Positions 48,199 through 57,218 of a DNA stretch of 64,000 nucleotides are shown piece after piece. The notes under the pieces are model-generated. The model saw nothing but the letters and a program-made list of their open reading frames with translations, did no database searches and was not told where the DNA came from. The position numbers were made by a program, and so were the translations under genes. How positions within the stretch are numbered: position 1 is the stretch's first letter; every line of letters begins with the position of its first letter. The DNA is taken from the IMG/VR virus record IMGVR_UViG_3300020733_000014, positions 1 through 64,000 of that record; one strand, 5' to 3'. The DNA is from a virus.

Positions 48199-49704
48199 CT
48201 ATAGGGTCTGATCTAGATCAATATTAATCAATTTATAATTAAATTTTTCTTCATTGTAAATTTTAATTCTTTCTTTAAAATGAAGAATAGTATAATTTTG
48301 ATGCTTTTTATACCTCAGATCGTCTGCTAAATCATAAAGGATAGCTTTATCCTTATTCTCATTAAGTCGAAGAACCCTTCCAATTGCTTGGAGATTTCTA
48401 ACTCTTGATTTGCTTGGACTTGCAAAAATAATGTTGTGTAAGTTTTTAATATTTGTTCCAGTAGAAACAGTACCAACAGAACCTATTAGAATAACATTAT
48501 TTTGAGTCTCCATCGCCTTTCTTATGGATTCCCTTTCTTCCGCTTTTATATCTCCATGTATATAGTATACAATTTTATCTTGTGCAAATTTCGAATTAGA
48601 AATAAGGTTATATAACACATCTCCATGTTTTTCTACGAATTGATACAACAATAATGTATTTCCTTTAAGAGATAAAGTTAGATTTTTAATAAATTTATTT
48701 CTTTCTTTATTTGATATAATAAAATCTAATTCTTCTTGGTATTTTAAATTTTGGGTAAGTTTTGTTATTTCTTCTGGATACTTTAATACAATACATTTAA
48801 TGGCTAAATTTGTTACTTGATTATTATCCATTAATTCTTTTGTTGTAATAACTTTTTTTACTGGACCAAATAATGATTCTAATTGCAATGAATGTATTTT
48901 TTGACCATTTAGAGTACCAGTTACACCAATTCTATATTCAGCATTAATACACTTTTCTATTATAGTAGTTATTTCTTTTCCTGAAGAAAGATGCGCTTCA
49001 TCACAAATAACAAGATCAAATTGTTTAAAGTAATTTTTATCTTTTATGGTATATAAAGATTGCCATGTAGATAAAATTATTTCTTTATCAGCATCTTTAT
49101 CTTTTCCGGAAAACACTAGATGTATATGATTATCAGAATCCCATTTATTGTGTGATGCATAATCTACAAAATCTGAGGCTAATTGGTGGCATAATGATAC
49201 ATTTGGTACAATTAATAATGTTTTTTTACAAGTATTTTGTATTAAATAGCGTATTATAATATAAAGAATCAGACTCTTTCCAGAACTGGTTGGACTTAAT
49301 CCTACCATTCTTTTCGTATTTAAAAAATCTAACACACATTTAAATTGATAATCTCTAACTTCAATACGTTTTCCGTAAGAATGTATATTTAATTTTTCAA
49401 TAAAGCATTGTAATTCTTCTGATGAAATTAAATTCAAACGATCATCATAATTTTTAATTAGGGAATATTCTCTGTCCGAACAAAATATTTCTAGTTGGTT
49501 AATTAATCCGACATAAAATTCAACATCACCATTTGGAAGAAGTTTAGCTAATCTTAATTTTCCATCCCACATTTTATTTTTAAATGCAGGCATATATTTG
49601 TAACCAGGAACTAGAAACGAAAAATATTCAGATAATTCTTGGGCTATTCCTCTATCGCATTTAAGGATAACAAAGGATTCGTTTATTTTATGTACTTCTA
49701 TCAT
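48199..49704 (-). CDS. uvsW: RNA-DNA/DNA helicase UvsW
   Basis: 501 residues, SF2 helicase like T4 UvsW (503). Motif I is VGLSPTSSGKSLILY, motif II VICDEAHLSSG, motif III GVTGTLNG, motif IV region NTLLLYQFVEKHGD and motif VI LQAIGRVLRLNE. It remodels branched DNA and unwinds R-loops at origins. Its stop overlaps the next element-free region. It is coupled to uvsY upstream by a one-base overlap. Confidence 0.95.
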   Translation of the reverse strand: MIEVHKINESFVILKCDRGIAQELSEYFSFLVPGYKYMPAFKNKMWDGKLRLAKLLPNGDVEFYVGLINQLEIFCSDREYSLIKNYDDRLNLISSEELQCFIEKLNIHSYGKRIEVRDYQFKCVLDFLNTKRMVGLSPTSSGKSLILYIIIRYLIQNTCKKTLLIVPNVSLCHQLASDFVDYASHNKWDSDNHIHLVFSGKDKDADKEIILSTWQSLYTIKDKNYFKQFDLVICDEAHLSSGKEITTIIEKCINAEYRIGVTGTLNGQKIHSLQLESLFGPVKKVITTKELMDNNQVTNLAIKCIVLKYPEEITKLTQNLKYQEELDFIISNKERNKFIKNLTLSLKGNTLLLYQFVEKHGDVLYNLISNSKFAQDKIVYYIHGDIKAEERESIRKAMETQNNVILIGSVGTVSTGTNIKNLHNIIFASPSKSRVRNLQAIGRVLRLNENKDKAILYDLADDLRYKKHQNYTILHFKERIKIYNEEKFNYKLINIDLDQTL

Positions 49705-50144
49705 TATCCACCAGCCAAAAATTTGTTATATTGCATAAATTCCCTGAGTTGCCAAGTACGAGCAGACAATTCTTTTAGAATTGATTCGCATATTGATACA
49801 CATTCATCATAATAAGCTTTTTTTTCAAGAAGTCTTATTAAATTCTCGTCTGAATCTAAGTAGTAATCTACATTACCTTTAGTTCCAATCCTAAGATCAA
49901 ACTGCTCCCACCCATATTCATCAAGGGTTTCTTTGTCTAAATTCCCAAAATAATATTCCCTTCTGATTTTTTTCATTTTTGAGTGGTTAAATTTCATTTT
50001 ATGTGATGCTAGTCTTTGTTGAGACAATATTTCAATATATTTTGCATGGAGCAATGGGGTTTTTATTAGTTCGTGTTGAGGGTCTGTTTCATCTATTTTA
50101 CAATCAGATTTCCATTCCTCAATGATTTGATCAAGTTTTAGCAT
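49704..50144 (-). CDS. uvsY: Recombination mediator UvsY
   Basis: 146 residues (T4 137). The pattern LKLDQIIEEWKSDCKID, PLLHAKYIEILSQQRLASHK and YDECVSICESILKELSARTW QLREF matches UvsY. It loads UvsX onto gp32-coated single-stranded DNA. The uvsY-uvsW order is that of T4. Confidence 0.92.
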   Translation of the reverse strand: MLKLDQIIEEWKSDCKIDETDPQHELIKTPLLHAKYIEILSQQRLASHKMKFNHSKMKKIRREYYFGNLDKETLDEYGWEQFDLRIGTKGNVDYYLDSDENLIRLLEKKAYYDECVSICESILKELSARTWQLREFMQYNKFLAGG

Positions 50145-50177
50145 AATAATTAATTCTCAAATAAATTTATATAGGTA

Positions 50178-50708
50178 CTACAATATTTCTACATCATACC
50201 TTTTATATTTAAAGGACGCAGATGCTGTCATTACTTTTTCAGAACTCAATCTTATATCAAAGTCTATCGCAGATAAAGAAATAGGAAATAAATCTTTAAA
50301 ATATACTTTTACTGTTGGTTGATTTGATGAAGATAAAACAACCAATTCTGCATCAGCATATTGAGGGAATTCTACTCGTTCACTATATTTTGATTGATGC
50401 CTTAAATTTATATATTGATCAAAATTTTCAGGAAACGCAATACCCCGCATCCATTCACTTATTCCAATCCATGACTGCAATTCCTCATCTAACAAAAATT
50501 CTATATTTAAATCCTCAAAAATTATTTTATCGCCTGGAATTGCTAGGTCTAAAAATGTAGTAGTTTGATATTTTGCATGTGTTGATATTCCAGGAATATT
50601 TGCTGCCTGACAAAAGAATTGTGTAGAGGTTAATCTAGGAATAGTAAAGATAAATTTTGCAGATTGCAAAATATCTTGATCACATGGAGAAAAGTCTTGT
50701 GCAGCCAT
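50178..50708 (-). CDS. Putative tail/baseplate structural protein (tail-tube-like)
   Basis: 176 residues. AKFIFTIPRLTSTQFFCQAA and NIPGIS, then IFEDLNIEFLLDEELQSWIG, resemble the beta-barrel family of T4 gp19/gp54 tail tube and initiator proteins. In T4 this side of uvsY carries baseplate genes (25, 26). A TATAAATA late promoter at 50734 is 26 bases upstream, consistent with a virion protein. The specific T4 counterpart is uncertain. Confidence 0.6.
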   Translation of the reverse strand: MAAQDFSPCDQDILQSAKFIFTIPRLTSTQFFCQAANIPGISTHAKYQTTTFLDLAIPGDKIIFEDLNIEFLLDEELQSWIGISEWMRGIAFPENFDQYINLRHQSKYSERVEFPQYADAELVVLSSSNQPTVKVYFKDLFPISLSAIDFDIRLSSEKVMTASASFKYKRYDVEIL

Positions 50709-50733
50709 TTTAAGTTCCTTTGTTTTATTACTA

Positions 50734-50741
50734 TATTTATA
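50734..50741 (-). promoter_or_regulatory. Late promoter TATAAATA
   Basis: The minus strand reads TATAAATATAG, an exact late -10 element, 26 bases before the gene ending at 50708. Confidence 0.6.
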
Positions 50742-50764
50742 TTTTTCTAAATAACAAAAAGTGC

Positions 50765-50793
50765 TTTACTTTATTTAAAAAGTATAGTAAACT
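50765..50793 (+). promoter_or_regulatory. Plus-strand promoter for the dioxygenase operon
   Basis: TTTACT, 17 bases ending TATAG, TAAACT, 30 bases before the dioxygenase start. It is divergent from the late promoter at 50734. Confidence 0.62.
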
Positions 50794-50822
50794 ATGAGTA
50801 TTAATATTAATAGGATCAAAAA

Positions 50823-52241
50823 ATGACAAAAGTAATTGTATTAAAACCTGAAGAAGTTATACCAAGACCAGATTTAATAGGTCAATGGTTAGATGATTCA
50901 CATTATCATACATTGATAGAAGAAGATTGTGATATATATTTACCACCAGATTGTGCTGATTTCACAGCTGAAGAAAATTGTGAAAAAAATATGGATTGTG
51001 GGCATTGTGGAAAGGGGTTGAACGAAAAAAATATTGTTTTTAAATTCCGTAAAAACTTCTTTACACAAGAAGAAGCTGATTCAGCTTATGCTGGATTACG
51101 AGAAGCAGCAGTTGAAACTCAAAATAGAGGTATTGCTGGTGGACCAAGAACAGGTACATGTGGCGGAAGAGAATGGGTTACAGATGAGCAATTCGATATT
51201 CTTGAACATTTTTTAAAAAATAATATTTCTGATATTTTTGGAGAAAGAAATCCAAGAAAAGAAATTAATATAATTAGAGAGAAATATAAAACATTAAAAT
51301 CTGATGAGAGTAGGGGTGTTGTTTGGTTGACCGAAAAAATCAAAGCAAATAATTTTATATTTGATGATTTTGCAAATTCATTGTGTGACGAAGAGGTAGA
51401 TATTGCAAAAAAGAAAGCACAAGATATTTTAGATAATTATATTAGCGATACAACTTATGCTAATGTTGTTAATAGTGGCATTTCTGGTTGGTATTCAAGA
51501 TATCCAAGAATTCCATATGGTAGAGCAACATCTTATACCAGAGATAATCCAGAAGAATTTGCATTAGCATATCCATTTTTACAATCCTTATCTAAAGGAT
51601 TTAAAGAATTACTTCCATGGAGATTTAGTAATCAAATGGAAGTAGCAGAAAAAATTGATTCTAAATTTCGAGTTCCAGGAACTCCATTTACAACAGTAAC
51701 TGTGAATCGTAATTTTAGAACTGCAGCACATCATGATGCCAAGAATATGGAATTAGGGATGGCAAATTTATGTGTCATGAGCAATAATGATAAGTTTTCT
51801 GGTGGTTATCTAACATTCCCTGAAATTGGTTATGCTGTAAATGTTAGACCAAGAGATTTATTATTAGTTTTAAATACTGTTGGTTTACATGGAAATACAC
51901 CAATTGTTCTTGAGGATCCTGATGCAGAAAGATTATCAATAATTGCATTTACTCATGAATCTATGGCTGAATTAGGTTCTTTTGAGTATGAACAAGAAAG
52001 AAGAATATTTGTTGAATCAAGAAGATTAAACAAAGATCATCCAGAACAAAGAAACCGTTGGAATGGAATAAGTCCAGGAATGTGGGCTGACTCTGAAGAC
52101 AAACATCACGATTATGCTAGAGCAAAAGAGTGGTATGATTATTTAAAATCCAAAGGCGATCAAGGTGATGAATGGTTAGAAAAACATCATCCATGGTTAA
52201 AAAAATCATTTGAATTAAATGGTATTGAAGATTTCTTCTGA
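50823..52241 (+). CDS. 2OG-Fe(II) dioxygenase, TET/JBP-like
   Basis: 472 residues. The double-stranded beta-helix core has VNRNFRT then AHHDAKN (iron ligands H303 and D305), a distal His in VGLHGNTPI (H356) and the 2-oxoglutarate Arg in ERLSIIAFT (R370). The N-x-N-x4-H-x-D-x2-N arrangement is that of the TET/JBP family, which hydroxylates the methyl of 5-methylcytosine or thymine in DNA. The N-terminal 65 residues hold a Cys cluster (CADF, ENC, DCGHCGKG) that could bind zinc. The C-terminal ~90 residues are charged and unique. It is followed after 12 bases by a glycosyltransferase. Confidence 0.8.
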   Translation: MTKVIVLKPEEVIPRPDLIGQWLDDSHYHTLIEEDCDIYLPPDCADFTAEENCEKNMDCGHCGKGLNEKNIVFKFRKNFFTQEEADSAYAGLREAAVETQNRGIAGGPRTGTCGGREWVTDEQFDILEHFLKNNISDIFGERNPRKEINIIREKYKTLKSDESRGVVWLTEKIKANNFIFDDFANSLCDEEVDIAKKKAQDILDNYISDTTYANVVNSGISGWYSRYPRIPYGRATSYTRDNPEEFALAYPFLQSLSKGFKELLPWRFSNQMEVAEKIDSKFRVPGTPFTTVTVNRNFRTAAHHDAKNMELGMANLCVMSNNDKFSGGYLTFPEIGYAVNVRPRDLLLVLNTVGLHGNTPIVLEDPDAERLSIIAFTHESMAELGSFEYEQERRIFVESRRLNKDHPEQRNRWNGISPGMWADSEDKHHDYARAKEWYDYLKSKGDQGDEWLEKHHPWLKKSFELNGIEDFF

Positions 52242-52253
52242 GGCGAGAATTAA

Positions 52254-53594
52254 ATGAAAATATTTGTAGTTATGCATGTGTTTAATAATTTTGGTGGAAT
52301 TATTAATCATAATGAGCAGTTATGTGCTGGATTAAAAGAACTTGGTCATGATGTGACATTTGCATTTGTGAAACCAACAAAAACTCCTCAGAAAGGAGAT
52401 CTTGATTATTCTTTAAAAGAAGGATATGAGATTGGTGTGGGGACTGGATATCCAGTCCATCAAGGAAAGGGTTGGATTTGTCCGTATTATGCTTTAAAGA
52501 ACACTAATGAAATTTCTAGATTTGTGGAAGATGCAAATAAACATGATTTGGTTATTTGGCAATCTATTTTTGGGTTTAAAAATTCAGAAACAGAACACTT
52601 TCTTGATTGGACTCCAATGATTGAAGATGTAACAGCAAAACAAATTGTTGTTATTCATGATGGAAATCTTATTAAGAATTATTCTTGGATATATAAATTT
52701 CAACATAAATTTTCAGGTCTTGCTTGTGTTCACCCATCAGCAGTAAAATCAGCTAATTTTTTAACTGTTCCAAGAAATTTAATTTTAAATCCTCAAGATT
52801 TATCAAAACAGAAAATACCATCTTTTGCTTTAAAAGAAGATAAAATTTTATCTTTACAAACATTCAAGCGGTGGAAAAGGGTTGATGATTTAATTGCAGC
52901 AGTTCCCTATATTGATGGATATGTTATTGTAGCTGGTGATGGGATTGAAAGGAATTATATGACTTCCGTTGATAAGTGTAAGCCAGAATATCATTGTACA
53001 AAACAATTAGATCCAAATGCTGGTAGTGATAGATTAAATATGCCAATTTGGGACAATGCTGCAAATTCAGGAAAATTCTCATATATTGGATTTATTACCG
53101 AAAATAAGCGTGACGAAATTCTTGATACATGTAAATTTTTATTAGATCCTAGTTGGTCTATGAATTATGGAGAACATTTTAATAGAGTAATTGTTGATTC
53201 TATGCTTAATGGTGTTGTCCCTATTGCTAGAAATTTTGGAGTTTCAGACAACGAAAAAGGTATTGGTGAAGTATTTAAACCAAACGAAAATTATTTAATG
53301 ATTCCTCATGATGCAACACCAAAAGAGTTTGGTGATCTTATTAATCAATATTTTAATATTAATGAAAAAGATTATCTTAAAATTATTAAAAACAATCAAA
53401 AGAAACTTTTATCGTTTGATAGAAAAACTATTGCTTCACAATTCATTAATCTTGCATTTGGAGGTAATAATAGCGGAGAATATGAACAACCCCTTGTTGG
53501 AAAAGAGAATCCTGAAGTAAAAAGGGTTGCTGATAAATTATGGAAAGATCATTTTATTGAAGAAGAAATTGTTACTTTTGATTCTTTCTTTTAA
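52254..53594 (+). CDS. GT-B glycosyltransferase, possible DNA glucosyltransferase
   Basis: 446 residues in the GT4-like GT-B style: VMHVFNNFGGIINHNEQL at the N terminus, LQTFKRWKRVDDLIAAV at the domain junction and DPSWSMNYGEHFNRVIVDSM in the nucleotide-sugar site. It shares the plus-strand operon with the TET/JBP-like enzyme and ends at a terminator. Known phage logic couples base hydroxylation with glycosylation, so hydroxymethylated DNA is the favoured acceptor; a virion glycan cannot be excluded. Confidence 0.72.
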   Translation: MKIFVVMHVFNNFGGIINHNEQLCAGLKELGHDVTFAFVKPTKTPQKGDLDYSLKEGYEIGVGTGYPVHQGKGWICPYYALKNTNEISRFVEDANKHDLVIWQSIFGFKNSETEHFLDWTPMIEDVTAKQIVVIHDGNLIKNYSWIYKFQHKFSGLACVHPSAVKSANFLTVPRNLILNPQDLSKQKIPSFALKEDKILSLQTFKRWKRVDDLIAAVPYIDGYVIVAGDGIERNYMTSVDKCKPEYHCTKQLDPNAGSDRLNMPIWDNAANSGKFSYIGFITENKRDEILDTCKFLLDPSWSMNYGEHFNRVIVDSMLNGVVPIARNFGVSDNEKGIGEVFKPNENYLMIPHDATPKEFGDLINQYFNINEKDYLKIIKNNQKKLLSFDRKTIASQFINLAFGGNNSGEYEQPLVGKENPEVKRVADKLWKDHFIEEEIVTFDSFF

Positions 53595-53600
53595 GCATAA

Positions 53601-53624
53601 AAAAGGGGCTTTTCAGCCCCTTTC
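53601..53624. terminator. Bidirectional terminator between convergent operons
   Basis: AAAGGGGCT-TTTC-AGCCCCTTT, a 9-bp stem with flanking A and T runs, so it works in both directions. It separates the plus-strand dioxygenase operon from the minus-strand gp23. Confidence 0.85.
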
Positions 53625-53651
53625 CTAATATAACCGAAGTTATAGTTTCTA

Positions 53652-54974
53652 TTACATTAAGTTTTTGATAGCAAAAATTCTGTAATATAAGTTTGCACGA
53701 GCATTTAATTGTCCTAAACCTTGATTTAAACCTTCAGCAAAAGGATTAGCAACTAAACCGTAACGAGTCTTAAATCCAATTTTTGGTTGGAAAGTTGAAG
53801 GATCAACTGCACGAACCATTTGTAAAGGAACGTATGGGCAGTAGAATAAACCTGAATCATAAGGAGAAGTACCTTTATAACCAACAGTACATAATTCTAC
53901 GTTTTGTGCAGAACCACCAAAATAAGGATCAATATAAACTTTGATACGACCATGTAACAAACCAGCAAAAGTATTTCCAGTGTCATCTACTTGTAGATCA
54001 GCAGAAAGAGCAGGAGTATATTGTAATACACCAGCCATTGCTAAAGCAGAAGCAACATCAGAAGAAACGATTAAGATGTTACCTTTTCCTCTACGAGTAG
54101 TTTTCGCGATTTGGTTAGCTTCTCTTTCGATATGATAAATCAAACCTTTGAAACGCTCAACTGACCAACGACCATTTGAATCAGTATCTAAATCAAATAT
54201 ACCAGGAGTTACAGTACCGAATTGAGCACCAGCTTTAGCTACAGTGTAGATAGTACGGATAACTTCACGGTTGATTTCTGATAAAATTTCAGTAGAAAGA
54301 ATATTAGACAATTCAGTTTCAGCGTCAAGACCATGAATTGCTTTTAAGTCTTGTGCCATTTCTAAAGAGTACTCAGCTTTCAATGCACGAGTTTTAGCAG
54401 AAACAGTTACTTTCTCGATAGAGATACCCATTTCAGGGAAAGCGTTTGATGCACCTAAAACTTCACCCAAAGCAGTAGTTAAACCAGTACCAGTATCAAA
54501 ACTAGATAAAGCTAATGGACCAGTAGAATCAACAGCACTATTTGCAGAAGCAGCAGAAGCAGTAGTAGAACCAGTATTACCTGCTGGAGTATTACCAATA
54601 ATACCAGAGAAGATAGTATTAGCTTCATTGTAGAAAGCTTCAGCGCCAGATTGTGAACCGTAACGTGAACGTAATGCAAAGATCAAACCAGTTGGACCAG
54701 TCATTGGTTGAACGCCAGCGATATCATAAGCAATTAAGTTAGGAAGCGCACGACGTACTAAGCTGATTAAGATTGGATCAAAATTTGAAATACCACCAGC
54801 AACGTTAGTTGTTGTTTCGTTCAAAGTTTGACGATCAGCATCCATTGCATTTTGTTGATTTTCTAAAATAATAGCAGTAACTGCTTTTTTATATGGATCA
54901 GAAATGCTAGTTAATTCAGGGTGCTCTAAAATTGGACCCCATTTTAGGTTTAATTCTTCGTTTAATAATGCCAT
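53652..54974 (-). CDS. 23: Major capsid protein (gp23)
   Basis: 440 residues. PILISLVRRALPNLIAYDIA, GVQPMTGPTGLIFALRSRY and YYRIFAIKNLM at the end are diagnostic for T4-type gp23. An N-terminal region of ~60 residues is expected to be removed by gp21. Codon use is less AT-biased than in accessory genes, as expected for the most abundant protein. A weak late-promoter-like AAAAATACT lies 30 bases upstream. Confidence 0.97.
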   Translation of the reverse strand: MALLNEELNLKWGPILEHPELTSISDPYKKAVTAIILENQQNAMDADRQTLNETTTNVAGGISNFDPILISLVRRALPNLIAYDIAGVQPMTGPTGLIFALRSRYGSQSGAEAFYNEANTIFSGIIGNTPAGNTGSTTASAASANSAVDSTGPLALSSFDTGTGLTTALGEVLGASNAFPEMGISIEKVTVSAKTRALKAEYSLEMAQDLKAIHGLDAETELSNILSTEILSEINREVIRTIYTVAKAGAQFGTVTPGIFDLDTDSNGRWSVERFKGLIYHIEREANQIAKTTRRGKGNILIVSSDVASALAMAGVLQYTPALSADLQVDDTGNTFAGLLHGRIKVYIDPYFGGSAQNVELCTVGYKGTSPYDSGLFYCPYVPLQMVRAVDPSTFQPKIGFKTRYGLVANPFAEGLNQGLGQLNARANLYYRIFAIKNLM

Positions 54975-55008
54975 TTTTTACAACTCCTTTTTATTTTCTA
55001 AAGTATTT

Positions 55009-56109
55009 TTATTTTAATAGTGTTTGAGAAATTTTAGAAGCATAAGCTGCGATAACTGGATCAACAACTTTTTGTTCTTTTTCTTCGATTAATTCTACTA
55101 CATCGTTCAAAGATTCTTTCGAAGCGGGTTTAACAGAAGTAGCAGTAGAGAAATAAGATTCTTTAATGTCTTCCATTTGATTTACGAAATCTTCATCAGA
55201 AACAAATTCTACACCCTCGGCGATAGATTTAATTTTTTCTGCTTGAGATAAAGTTAATCCTTCACAAACTGCATGAAGAGCTTCTACTTTCTTTTGTTCT
55301 GACAATTTTTGTTTCAAGTTAATGTTTTTTGTCATTTCTTCATTGACTTGTTTTTCTAAAACTTCTACTTTAGAAGTTAAACTTTCAACTACATCAAATT
55401 TTTCTTCAGGGATATCAATATAGTGCTCTTCGAACACTGCTTTTAATGATTCCATAAAACCTTCAGCTATTTCAGTTCTTAGACCTGATTCAATAGCAAG
55501 AGTATTTTCTTCTAACCAAGATTCAACAACGTAATCTAAATATTCGTCTACTTTTGTTGAGAAATCTTCTTTCATTTCTTCATAAGCTTCTTCGAATTGA
55601 GCAACATATTGTGCTTCTAATTCTTCAGCTAATTCAGAAACTTTTGCTTTAACAGCAGCTTCAAAGATAGCAGTAGCTTTCTTTTTAAATTCTTCAGAAA
55701 GGTTTTCGCCAGCCATTAATGCTTCGATATCTTCATTAACTTCTTCTTCAGATTCAGTTTCATCAACTTCTTCCTCTTCGTTAACAAATTTTCCCAATTT
55801 TCCCTTTTTAGGTAATTGGTCAACTTTAGTATCAACAGCTGTTGAAGTTTCTGATGGTTGAGGAGCTAATTTTTTAATTGGTTCTGAGCCAACAGGAGGA
55901 GTTTCTCCTGGAGCAGTTGCAGTAGGAACATCTTTCAAATCATATTCTGCAAAATTTGCACTTCCGATATCAGAAGCACTTTTATTTACTGTATCTTTTA
56001 ATTTTTCGCCTTGGCCGAATTTATCTTGGCTAGCATCTTTTGTTTTTACGTTTGTGTTCAGAATCTCTAATGCAGCTTCAGAAAGATTCAAATTTTTTTC
56101 TTTTGACAT
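55009..56109 (-). CDS. 22: Prohead core scaffold protein (gp22)
   Basis: 366 residues. It is very acidic and Lys/Glu-rich with long coiled-coil segments (LAEELEAQYVAQFEEAYEEM, LTSKVEVLEKQVNEEM) and an N-terminal Pro-rich part. Located between gp21 and gp23 as in T4. It forms the prohead scaffold and is degraded by gp21. Several L-x-E sites are present. Confidence 0.9.
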   Translation of the reverse strand: MSKEKNLNLSEAALEILNTNVKTKDASQDKFGQGEKLKDTVNKSASDIGSANFAEYDLKDVPTATAPGETPPVGSEPIKKLAPQPSETSTAVDTKVDQLPKKGKLGKFVNEEEEVDETESEEEVNEDIEALMAGENLSEEFKKKATAIFEAAVKAKVSELAEELEAQYVAQFEEAYEEMKEDFSTKVDEYLDYVVESWLEENTLAIESGLRTEIAEGFMESLKAVFEEHYIDIPEEKFDVVESLTSKVEVLEKQVNEEMTKNINLKQKLSEQKKVEALHAVCEGLTLSQAEKIKSIAEGVEFVSDEDFVNQMEDIKESYFSTATSVKPASKESLNDVVELIEEKEQKVVDPVIAAYASKISQTLLK

Positions 56110-56139
56110 GTATATATCCTCTTAGATTTCGTTTAGTAT

Positions 56140-56147
56140 TATTTATA
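56140..56147 (-). promoter_or_regulatory. Late promoter TATAAATA before gp22
   Basis: The minus strand reads TATAAATAATAC, an exact late -10 element, 31 bases before the gp22 start. Confidence 0.62.
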
Positions 56148-56151
56148 AAAG

Positions 56152-56802
56152 TTATAATTTTGCGAGAAAATTCTCAAAAATTTGTAACGCCATTGGTTCA
56201 ACATCTTTAGCTTTTAGTGTTTTTAAGGTTTTTCGCGATTCTTCAAGGTATTGTTCTACCCAACCTTTCCCATCAACATACATCCATTCTTTTCCTTCCA
56301 TCAATCCTTCGACATAACACGCTTTTCCAGATGGATCTAAAACTATATCTACTGTAACTAAGCGAAAATCTGGTTGGACATATTTCAAACCGCCAGATTC
56401 TTTGATCGAACCAAGACCTCTAGTTGAGACGCCAAAATTTACTCCAGCATCAATAAATGATTTAACGATATTACCATTCGGGGTATCTAGAATTGTTGCC
56501 TCGCCAATGCACAAATTATCAACAAATTCTAATTTTGTAATTAAATGAGAAACTTTATCAGGGTTGATTGCTGGACCTTCTGGGTGAGAAAGTTCTCCTA
56601 ATGCTCTTCTTGTATCTACAAAATCTTTTTTATATCTAGAAACTTCCGGAAGCATATGTTCTTTTATATAAATACGACCATTTCTATTTGCTTCTTCTGT
56701 ATGAATAAATGGACCATTAATTTTATAAGATTTTTTGCCAGTCGTTTCTTCAACCAACACATTAGTTGAGACCGATTCTGTAAATTCGTTTAATAATTTC
56801 AT
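56152..56802 (-). CDS. 21: Prohead protease (gp21)
   Basis: 216 residues. The serine protease triad is suggested by ALGELSHPEG (His) and VNFGVSTRGLG (Ser). FIHTEEANRNGRIY is the conserved N-terminal motif. It cleaves head and internal proteins, including any with capsid-targeting peptides. Its own N terminus MKLLNEFTES is similar in style. Confidence 0.95.
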   Translation of the reverse strand: MKLLNEFTESVSTNVLVEETTGKKSYKINGPFIHTEEANRNGRIYIKEHMLPEVSRYKKDFVDTRRALGELSHPEGPAINPDKVSHLITKLEFVDNLCIGEATILDTPNGNIVKSFIDAGVNFGVSTRGLGSIKESGGLKYVQPDFRLVTVDIVLDPSGKACYVEGLMEGKEWMYVDGKGWVEQYLEESRKTLKTLKAKDVEPMALQIFENFLAKL

Positions 56803-57218
56803 TGTTCTTCTAACTCCTGATTTGATTCAGATTCCGTTATATCTGATGATAAATTTACAGCCTGTTCTAATAATTCTAAGAATTTTTTATCAGAAACAAC
56901 AATTGCTTCTAATAATTCCGGTTGAGATGCAATAAATTCTAACATTATATCAGCACATTCTTTATTTATATTCAATTCAGATAGATCTTCAAATACTAAT
57001 GTTTCGACATCATCATTTTCTGAGATATAATTTAATCTTTCTAAAACGCTTTCAACTGTATTAGAAGAAAATTGTGAATTGTCTAAAGGAACAGTAACAA
57101 ATTGATTTAAATGATCAGAATGATATAATGCAACCATTTGTCCATTTGGAAATCTTTGAATAAACTGCCGTTTTAATACCAAAACTTGTGGTAAATCTTT
57201 TTTTATATGTTTAGCCAT
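56799..57218 (-). CDS. Putative prohead core protein (gp67/68 position)
   Basis: 139 residues between gp20 and gp21, where T4 has genes 67 and 68. FIQRFPNGQMVALYHSDHLN is the only distinctive segment; the rest is acidic and helical with a Glu-rich C terminus (ESESNQELEEQ). Coupled to both neighbours by overlaps of 4-8 bases. Assignment is by position and composition. Confidence 0.6.
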   Translation of the reverse strand: MAKHIKKDLPQVLVLKRQFIQRFPNGQMVALYHSDHLNQFVTVPLDNSQFSSNTVESVLERLNYISENDDVETLVFEDLSELNINKECADIMLEFIASQPELLEAIVVSDKKFLELLEQAVNLSSDITESESNQELEEQ

